Positions 57,085 to 64,000 of a DNA stretch of 64,000 nucleotides are shown here, piece after piece. Source of the DNA: Halichoerus grypus (taxonomy: Eukaryota > Chordata > Mammalia > Carnivora > Phocidae); assembly GCF_964656455.1 (NCBI RefSeq), contig NC_135717.1:144288308-144352307 (forward strand). Direction: 5' to 3'. A program made the position numbers and the translations under genes. Positions within the stretch are counted from its first letter, which is position 1. Every line of letters starts with the position of its first letter. The notes under the pieces were generated by a model. The model did not search any database, was not told where the DNA came from, and worked only from the letters and a program-made list of their open reading frames with translations.

Positions 57085-57281
57085 TTTTTAAGATTTTATT
57101 TTATTTATTTGACAGAGAGATAGAGAGAGAGCACAAGTAGGCAGAGAGGCAGGCAGAGGGAGAGGGAGAAGCAGACTCTCCACTGAGCAGGGAGCCCGAC
57201 GCAGGGCTCGATCCCAGGACACTGGGATCATGACCTGAGCCGAAGGCAGCCGCTTAACCGACTGAGCCACCCAGGCGCCCC
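57085..57281 (-). mobile_element. SINEC, antisense
   Basis: TTTTTAAGATTTTATTTTATTTATTTGAC to CAGGCGCCC, with GGCAGAGAGGCAGGCAGAGG of the CTGCCTGCC group. Target duplication CTATCCCTGCAATTTT (57068-57084 region) versus CTATCTCTGCAATTTT (57281-57296), one mismatch. Confidence 0.98.
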
Positions 57282-57296
57282 TATCTCTGCAATTTT

Positions 57297-57860
57297 AAAA
57301 ATGGCTTGGCCAAGCTTAAGCAACAAGGGCAGTGATAAGAGCACATCCTCACTGGTTGGTCTCATAGGAAGCTTCCGTTAACCACTCCAGGAAAAGGACA
57401 GTCTCTCCTGATAGGATACCCACATTGCTTGGACATCCTGAGGATCCCTCTCCCTCATTGAGGCTGCTTCTCTTTACCTCTCCCCTTCCTGCCTCTAGAA
57501 ATGGGATATGCCTATCTGCATGTAGCCAGCGTTCAGCCTGGTACTCCTGGAATATGGGAGAAGGACAGAAGATCATGGAATATGTATAGGATGAAGAAGA
57601 GAAAAAAGAAGAGGAAGGGAAAAGGAGAGTATGGGAAATAATATCACTTCTGATTCTGATTCAACCCTTGTCATTACTTTAAGGCAAAATTCTCTTCCCT
57701 TTAATATTCAATAATTGCAAGTAAATTTATGAGTATGTGTATGTGTGTTTGTTGTAGTGTAGCTTCTTTAAGTGTGTTAGGACAAGGGTCATAAGCTGGC
57801 TGGTTTCTGGAAGAATTTGGCTTGTAAATAAGTCTGGACTGGCAAGAAAAAATTTATGGA
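57297..57860. other. unique DNA
   Basis: No repeat recognised. Purine-rich AGAAGAAGAG patch at 57590-57630. Confidence 0.5.
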
Positions 57861-57865
57861 TAGAA

Positions 57866-57945
57866 AAATGATAGATAGATAGATACATAGATGATAAATA
57901 GATAGATGATAGAGATGAATGGACAGATGGATAGATACAGAGATG
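57866..57945. repeat. (GATA)n microsatellite
   Basis: Imperfect GATA/GATG units over about 80 bp. Confidence 0.93.
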
Positions 57946-58720
57946 AGAGATACTGAGACACAGAGATATTAACTTAGATGAAGGCCACACTCTCCAATAT
58001 GCCTTTGTTGCCAACATTCCCTGTTACATAACACTGCTCTACTGTATCCCATTATTTTACTCTCCTTACCCTTGCAAGTACTTGTGTTTGGCACCATTGA
58101 TCTAAACAGTTTATTATTCCTAAGTTTTGAATCAATTTAACTAGTTTGCTGAGCTGAATTTCTGAACCACTATATGCTACTCCTCCTCCTAGGCATAATT
58201 TTGTTAGTTTGGTTTTAATTTCCTTTAGTAAAGGAAATCTCACAGAGAATCCTAATATATAAGCTACATAAATATGCCCCTGTCTATTCAGGATGTTGGA
58301 GTAAGGGTGTGAGCAAGAGGAAAATCTTCATTTTATTCTGCTCTTGAAAATATTATTTTGAAGATTCAGTTTAAAGGATTCTGTAGAATTTTTAAAAAGG
58401 AAGACATTCTGGCCAACTGGAACTGACCAACACATCATCTCTTTTTAACAACTCAAAATCATTGTTGGTCAGCTGACTTACAAAAAGACTGGTTTTAACT
58501 TGAGAAAGATCTAAACACCTTTTCACTTTTAATGTGAAAAATGTAGGAATTGTACAAAATATAGGGAAGTCGAGAACCACTAACCAACCAATTTAGGGTA
58601 TTACTTTTGAATGGGTCACTGTAGGACATCAAGCTGGAAGAATGAGTGGGAGCAGGTTCAGACGGGCCTTGAACATCAAGTGAGACATCTTCAGTAAGTA
58701 ATGAAATATAGAGGAAAGGC
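57946..58720. other. unique DNA
   Basis: Nothing recognised. Confidence 0.45.
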
Positions 58721-58724
58721 AGAA

Positions 58725-58955
58725 ACTAGCACTGATTCAATGCTTTCAATATGACAACCACCTCCTTTCCTCTTCTCTAAGCCTCACAAGAAAAATATGA
58801 AATTGTGTTATTATCCTATTTTGCAATTAAGAAATTAGATGTAAAATCTCACAAAAGTTAAGCAAGTTATCTAGAGATGCACAACTAGTGGCTAGAAGCA
58901 TGATTTGTTCTCAAGTGTATTTGCCTTCAAATCCTAGAATTCTTCCTACATTGGT
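58725..58955 (-). repeat. MIR SINE, antisense
   Basis: GATTCAATGCTTTCAATATGAC, CTTCTCTAAGCCTCACAAG, GTTATTATCCTATTTTGCAATTAAG, AAGTTAAGCAAGTTATCTAGAG, ACAACTAGTGGCTAGAAGC. Near full length. Confidence 0.88.
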
Positions 58956-60320
58956 GAAACTAGACTCATATGACTCAATTCTTGCCACTTCACCATCCTC
59001 TTGTGGATTAGTGCTTATGCAAATGCATTACCTCAGATTTAATTGATCCATACATTTTCTCCTCCTTGTTTCTTTGCCTGATACCAGTAAGGGATCCAGA
59101 ATCTTCAACTATAACTAGGAAGTATATTTCATTTATCCTGAGTAATCTTAAATCATGAACTTCAGACTCATGCACATCATCTCTGTATGTTGGATTCCCT
59201 CTACATCTAAAGTTACTTTATTGCTTCCAATTTTTTCTACTATTCATTAGTGTATTGCATATTTTGAGTTAATAGACTCAGTATTGATTGTACTTGTGGG
59301 GCTTAGGGCTGTTGCTAAAAAAAATATGAATCAATATCTTCTGCTCCATTTTCTACTCCAGTGTGATTTGGCTATATGCACCTTAGTGTAAACAGCCACA
59401 GGCTGGTTATAAATCATTCTACCTATCTTCCTACTGACAGTCTGCAACCAGGATGGTAGATTTCCCCAAGGGAAAAGGAAGCAGGGCAACTCTAGGTCAA
59501 GGTATGCATTCCAACTGCAAGTGCTTACAGCTGGAATGTGCCTGCCTTTTAAGAAACAGAAGGCAATATCCACAGAGAGCTGTTTTAAAAGATGCAATTT
59601 AATTTTAGATGTATCTATGCATATCTCTTTAGGGACTTTAAATTAAATTACCATTTAAAGTTAACATAGATATCTTATTAATGGCATTGAGATCATCAGC
59701 ATTTGAGTGTTTACAGATCAGGCTAAGAATGTTTAAGCAAAAAAACAGTGTATACAATTTGTAATAGTATGCAAATATGATTATACATGCCTATCACATC
59801 TAAGAGTATATATTTTATCAATCTTCCGTAAAAGCAAAACATAATGATTAAAAACCTATTCTATAAATTACAAGTGTTAATAAACTTCATACTAACCAAA
59901 CATGCCATCCTTCAGATATGATATACCTTACAATTGCATCGCGCTCTCATTTTTTTTTAAGTACTTTCACATCACTGTGATAAGTACTCTGGTTGTTTTA
60001 AAGGTGAAATGCACTTTTGTCATCCATACCTGGTCCTACCTATGACACACATCTTTAAGGATTAGAGATACAATCTCTCCTTGAATAATATTTTCTTCTG
60101 GAGAAGCTTATGAGGCAAGAAAAGATCAAATTTGCAACCTTGACCTCAATATAACCATATTCTGCATAATCTATCCTCGCTATATAGTCTATTGAAATAG
60201 AAATACACTGTATACTGCATCACTAATTAAATAATTAACCTATGCTAAGTCATTCCAGAACATGAACTTCCAAGAGAAAATGGATAAAAATGCAATATAT
60301 AGAGAGGTGAAGCTTAGGGT
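58956..60320. other. unique DNA
   Basis: About 1.4 kb without recognised repeats. An 88-codon minus frame (59331-59597) has no family features. Confidence 0.5.
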
Positions 60321-60324
60321 AAAC

Positions 60325-60535
60325 TGATTTTGACTGCCTGCGTTTAGGTATTCGGGTGCCTTTGCTCTGATACTATCTAAAGTAAGCTTGAGCAAATTTT
60401 TTTATTCTCTAAGTATTAGTTTCCTTATTTTTAAAGATAAAAATTATACCATCTAAGTGTGTGGCTGTGCAGGTTAAACATGGAAATGTAAAGCACTTCG
60501 TATCAGCATGTCGTTAGCGCTCAATAAATGCTCGA
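60325..60535 (+). repeat. MIR SINE
   Basis: GACTGCCTGCGTTTAGGTATTCGGG, GAGCAAATTTTTTTATTCTC, AGTATTAGTTTCCTTATTTTTAAAG, GTAAAGCACTTCGTATCAGC, GCTCAATAAATGC. Full 3' end. Confidence 0.9.
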
Positions 60536-61439
60536 CCATCAATGAATTTTTATGTTTCATTTGTAGAGAATAAAATAAAAGTAAATCTCATCATTTCATT
60601 TAGTTTAGTTTTGATAGGATATATTTTGGTCTTTTATTTAATGAGTGCTTTTGACCGTCAAAGGCTATCATGTGAATGCTTAGTATCAGAGTTCCCCAGA
60701 CTGTTGTCTCTCTCAAAGGCAGATGGTAAATCTGTCAGCAGTAGGCATTCAGAACAACAGCAACCCACATGCTTTCAAGCGCTGCGTGTGTGAAGCTGCT
60801 CCTCCCATGAAGAGTACCATCGGGCAAGATGCCAAAGGAAGGTCCCCAAGGCAATTAGCTGCTTCTGAATCCAACTCTGTCTGGAAAGTCAAATGAATGC
60901 AGCATGCTTAGCCATACACCATTTAATGCAAAGAGCATGCTCCTTATTTATAATCAAGCCTGTCTGCCACATTTCAACCTAGCTACATTCTAACAAGAAA
61001 TCTGTATGATCTTCATTGTTCGTAGAAGAAAAGTTTTGTATTACTATATAGATATTAGTGTCCTTTGTCAATAAAATAAACCTATTAGATTTAATGACCA
61101 CTTACTTGTAATTATTGTGCACATGCCCAATTATCTTTAGTGATTCATAATAAAACCAGTGTTTATGAGTCCCTAGGTGTAATTTAAACTACGATGACGA
61201 CAGTAAGCACGGGAGACCTACTCATAAATCCTGGGTAAAGTTGTCAGGCTCTTGTTCAATATTAGTAGAATATTCTATAAAAATAATAAAGGGAGTAGAA
61301 AACAATGTCACCCAATAGAAGTAAAGGAATATTCATATTTATAGAAAAATTCCTATCTTTAAAGAGCATACTTTTAAAGCATATCAAACAGTCAACTATT
61401 CTTTATAGGTTTTGATAAAATTCAATAGAACCAAAATAT
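60536..61439. other. unique DNA, candidate conserved block
   Basis: 60680-61000 is mixed-composition, non-repetitive, and dense in homeobox/POU-like words (CATTTAATGCAAAG near 60920, CAAATGAATGCAGCATGC near 60890). It could be a distal regulatory element. There is no direct proof. An 83-codon frame at 60542-60793 is not recognisable. Confidence 0.4.
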
Positions 61440-61655
61440 CAATACACATTCACTCTGTATCAAGCATAGCTATAGGCACTTTGTATTCATTTTCTATAAA
61501 CTTCAAAAGAAAACTTCAAATAGCTTATGATTCCCTTTGTACAGGAAAGGTACTTGACCATGGCCATAGAGCTTAGCAGATGCTAGAGGGGATAATTGAA
61601 TCCTGGAAGTTCTTTGTTCTAAAGACAGTGCCCTTTTGATTATACCTTCCAAAGA
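61440..61655 (-). repeat. MIR SINE, antisense
   Basis: TCTGTATCAAGCATAGCTATAGGC, CTTTGTATTCATTTTC, AAAGGTACTTGACCATGGCC, ATAGAGCTTAGCAGATGC, GAATCCTGGAAGTTC. Confidence 0.8.
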
Positions 61656-61739
61656 AGAAATAGATATTTAACTTTTGCAATGACAAGTTTCTCATTTTGA
61701 AGGCAGAGTTCATTTTTTATTAAACAATCAAGACAACTA

Positions 61740-61915
61740 GACTCATGCTGGGGATGTGAGAGAAAGTCTGATGACTTTAGAGGTAGACAGCACTGGTTTT
61801 AAATACGGCAATGATATCTCTAGAGTAGGCTGTCTTCCTCTATGAAGAGATGAAGATAATTATCTTAGAGAAGTATGGTAAGGACTAAAGAAGACAATTA
61901 AGGGTTGCATGGTAC
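61740..61915 (+). repeat. MIR SINE, sense
   Basis: CTGATGACTTTAGAGGTAGACAG, CACTGGTTTTAAATACG, TCCTCTATGAAGAGATGAAG, AAGGACTAAAGAAGACAATTAAGG. Confidence 0.75.
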
Positions 61916-62030
61916 CAGGATTACACAGATTATAAAGTGAAGCTCAGAGAATTTAACTAACTCAATTAGGGTTACATGAATTTGTAGCAGAGCTGTGTTC
62001 AAACCCATACCTTCCAGATGCATTCAACTT
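61916..62030 (-). repeat. MIR SINE, antisense
   Basis: CACAGATTATAAAGTGAAGCTC, AGAGAATTTAACTAACTC, TGTAGCAGAGCTGTGTTCAAACCC. Abuts the sense MIR. Confidence 0.82.
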
Positions 62031-62348
62031 GAGAAATCATGGAGGGTAATAGATTATAAAATATGAATACCTTGTAAACAAGTTAGGTATTATTCACTAC
62101 CATAAGAATGACAATATTGTTAGAAAGAATAAAATAATAAAAGGAGACAATATCCCCTCGAATACTTAAAAACAGTATTTAATGCATGATATCACTTATG
62201 TTGAATGGGTGCTGTTATATATCTACTAAAGATATTATAGCAAAAGAAGAAGGAAAAGAGTCTGTAAAGATATATCGAATTATAGCTGATTTTTATTTCT
62301 TTCACTTTTTTTCTTACCTGTACTTTGCATCCATATATTTTCCATAAT
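62031..62348. other. unique DNA
   Basis: Nothing recognised. Confidence 0.45.
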
Positions 62349-62363
62349 GAAAACATATTACTT

Positions 62364-62574
62364 GTGGGGTGCCTGGGTGGCTAAGTCTGTTAAGCGACTG
62401 CCTTCAGCTCAGGTCATGATCCTGGAGTCCCGGGATCCAGTCCCATATCGGTCTCCCTACTCAGCGGGGAGTCTGCTTCTCCCTCTGACCCTCCCCCCCT
62501 CATGCTCTCTCTCTCTCTCATTCTCTCTCTCTCTCAAATAAACAAATAAAATCCTTAAAAAAAAGAAAAGAAAA
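62364..62574 (+). mobile_element. SINEC, sense
   Basis: GGGGTGCCTGGGTGGCTAAG, GCGACTGCCTTCAGC, CCCTCTGACCCTCCC, a CT run, CAAATAAACAAATAAAATCC, then (AAAAG)n. Target duplication GAAAACATATTACTT (62349-62363) versus GAAAGCATGTTACTT (62575-62589), two mismatches. Confidence 0.97.
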
Positions 62575-62732
62575 GAAAGCATGTTACTTAGATTCTTACT
62601 AAGGAACATGATCTGAAGTAATTACATTCTGAGTCTCAATTTAATTTTTCTAAATATACTTTTTCATTATATCCTGCTCCTTTTATCTTCAGAGCTGAAA
62701 TGTTCTTAAACTTTTAATTTGCATTGAAAGTT

Positions 62733-62796
62733 GAATTTCTTTTTTTTCCTTTCTTTCTTTTTCTTTTTCTTTCATCTTTTTTTTTTTTTTTTTTGC
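62733..62796. repeat. T/C-rich tract
   Basis: TTTCTTTC-type units ending in a run of about 18 T. Confidence 0.9.
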
Positions 62797-62838
62797 TTAT
62801 AGTTTTCACTTACCAAAAGGATATTAAGGCAATGGCTA

Positions 62839-63034
62839 TAGGGCGCCTGGGTGGCTTAGTCATTAAGCGTCTGCCTTCAGCTCAAGTCATGGTCCCAGGG
62901 TCCTGGGATTGAGCCCCACGTCGGGCTCCCTGCTTGGCGGGAAGCCTGCTTCTCCCTCTCCTACTCCCCCTGCTTGTGTTCCCTCTCTTGCTGTGTCTCT
63001 CTCTGTCAAATAAATTAAAAAAAAAAAAAAAAAA
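62839..63034 (+). mobile_element. SINEC, sense, recent
   Basis: GGGCGCCTGGGTGGCTTAG, GTCATTAAGCGTCTGCC, GGCGGGAAGCCTGC, ACTCCCCCTGCTTGTG, AAATAAATTAAAA and long poly(A). Perfect 13-bp target duplication AAGGCAATGGCTA at 62826-62838 and 63035-63047. Confidence 0.98.
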
Positions 63035-63215
63035 AAGGCAATGGCTAGGAATAGCTCTTGCCATGCTTCAAGGAGGAAACTGAGCCCAGGACTTAACTGT
63101 GGAAATAAGTGTTACCTTATACTATTCATGGCATTAATTCTCTAACTTTATTGTATGTAAGACTCCTGTAAGATATCAGTGAAAATCCATATTGTATGGC
63201 CTACTCTCAGACATT

Positions 63216-63430
63216 GTTTTAAAACATTACAAGTATTTATTTTTTTAATTTTTATTTATGTATTTGAGAGAGAGAGAGTGAGTGAGAGAGAGCATGAGAG
63301 GGCAGAGGGTCAGAGGGAGAAGCAGACTGCCTGCTGAGCAGGGAGCCTAATGTGGGACTCAATACCAGGACTCCAGGATCATGACCTAAGCCAAAGGCAA
63401 TCACTTAACTGACTAAGTCACCCAGGCTCC
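63216..63430 (-). mobile_element. SINEC, antisense, with odd tail
   Basis: Tail region GTTTTAAAACATTACAAG and TATTTATTTTTTTAATTTT, then GAGAGAGAGAG and AGTCACCCAGGCTCC. Perfect 15-bp duplication CTACTCTCAGACATT at 63201-63215 and 63431-63445. The non-A bases between duplication and SINE body may be tail drift. Confidence 0.95.
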
Positions 63431-63445
63431 CTACTCTCAGACATT

Positions 63446-64000
63446 TTGATCTGGTAGATGTAGAGTGGATTCCAGATTCTAAATCTTTTAAAAGCTCTCA
63501 AATGACCTGGTAAAGGGTCCTTAGGTATCCTACTGAAGTTTTGATCCAGAAGAATGGACCTTCCAACTGTTGTGGCATATCAATGTATATAATGTTGCAG
63601 TTATGTATCTGGACATAAATAGGCTGTTTTTCAAAAAAGAAACAGAGGTAACTGAAGAAAAAAACCACAAAACATATATTTTTCAACAACAGATTCTTGT
63701 TATATCAGTTAGAATGGACTTGGTTAATTTGCAGTAATAAAAAAATCCCAATATGGCAGTGAATTAACACAATTTTTTTTTTCTCATTCATGGTATAGGC
63801 ATAAAATGGGCCAGCATTAGAGTTATGCTTGTTTTAGTCACGCAAAGACAGACTGATAGAAGTTTCCAAAATCATCTCAGCAGTGGTAAGAAAATGTGAT
63901 ATATCACAAATTGGCACTCAAAGTTTCTATCAGAAAGGGTACTATAGATTCTATATTTTATGTTATATCACATGGCCATGCTAAAATCAAATGGGGTGGG
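63446..64000. other. unique or old repeat DNA to window end
   Basis: No gene. 63690-63900 (TTAATTTGCAGTAATAAAAAAATCCC.., TCTCATTCATGGTATAGGC) may be an unclassified old repeat. Confidence 0.4.

Noticed and set aside
59331..59597. 88-codon minus frame
   Set aside because: No domain, no conserved motif, no neighbouring gene signal.
1928..63430. regularly repeated SINE heads as a CRISPR-like array
   Set aside because: Copies are on both strands, widely and unevenly spaced, with target duplications: retrotransposons.

Overview
This window is a repeat-packed, gene-free stretch of a carnivoran genome. The diagnostic signal is the carnivore tRNA-Lys-derived SINE (Can-SINE, SINEC): I count 22 copies, each with a head like GGGGCGCCTGGGTGGCTCAG, a CT-rich middle and a tail of AAATAAATAAAATCTT plus poly(A). 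They sit among carnivore-type LINE-1 (L1) elements. The SINE variants and L1 3' UTR type look most like an arctoid carnivore (bear, seal or mustelid group) to me. That narrower placement is from memory and unproven. I see no host protein-coding exon, no tRNA or rRNA gene and no CRISPR. The longest open frames are decayed L1 ORF pieces or short chance frames.

Layout. 1-4563: two merged antisense L1s. One is a long ORF2 piece (L1-A, 1-about 3022) carrying two SINEs. The other is a short ORF2 C-terminus joined to a complete-looking CpG-containing L1 5' UTR/promoter (L1-B). 4564-11559: mostly unique AT-rich DNA with MIRs, two SINEs and a 33-bp L1 insertion. 11560-13585: a young antisense L1 back to back with an older sense L1. 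16625-17719: a 5'-truncated L1 with a perfect 15-bp target-site duplication. 18176-19305: old LTR-like pieces. 20168-25210: a nearly full-length but broken antisense L1 (3' UTR, ORF2, ORF1, 5' region) split by two SINEs. 25215-29085: L1 ends of several ages plus two SINEs. 29086-34177: unique DNA, MIRs and a SINE-in-SINE nest. 34178-36906: another antisense L1. 36907-45791: unique DNA with microsatellites, MIR, L2 and LTR pieces, SINEs and two very short L1 insertions. 45792-47317: a near-perfect 197/199-bp inverted repeat around a 1,130-bp spacer. 47318-64000: unique DNA, MIRs, a 136-bp direct duplication and six SINEs.

Nothing here works as a gene system. The only parts that could still act are regulatory: the L1-B promoter, the SINE internal pol III boxes, Z-DNA-type microsatellites, and the long hairpin the 45.8/47.1 kb inverted repeat would form if transcribed. 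The least expected observations are that inverted repeat, the duplicated MIR segment at 49.7/51.8 kb, and the 33-bp L1 insertion at 9.27 kb. Old-repeat family names (MIR, L2, LTR, L1M) were assigned by eye, and their ends are approximate.
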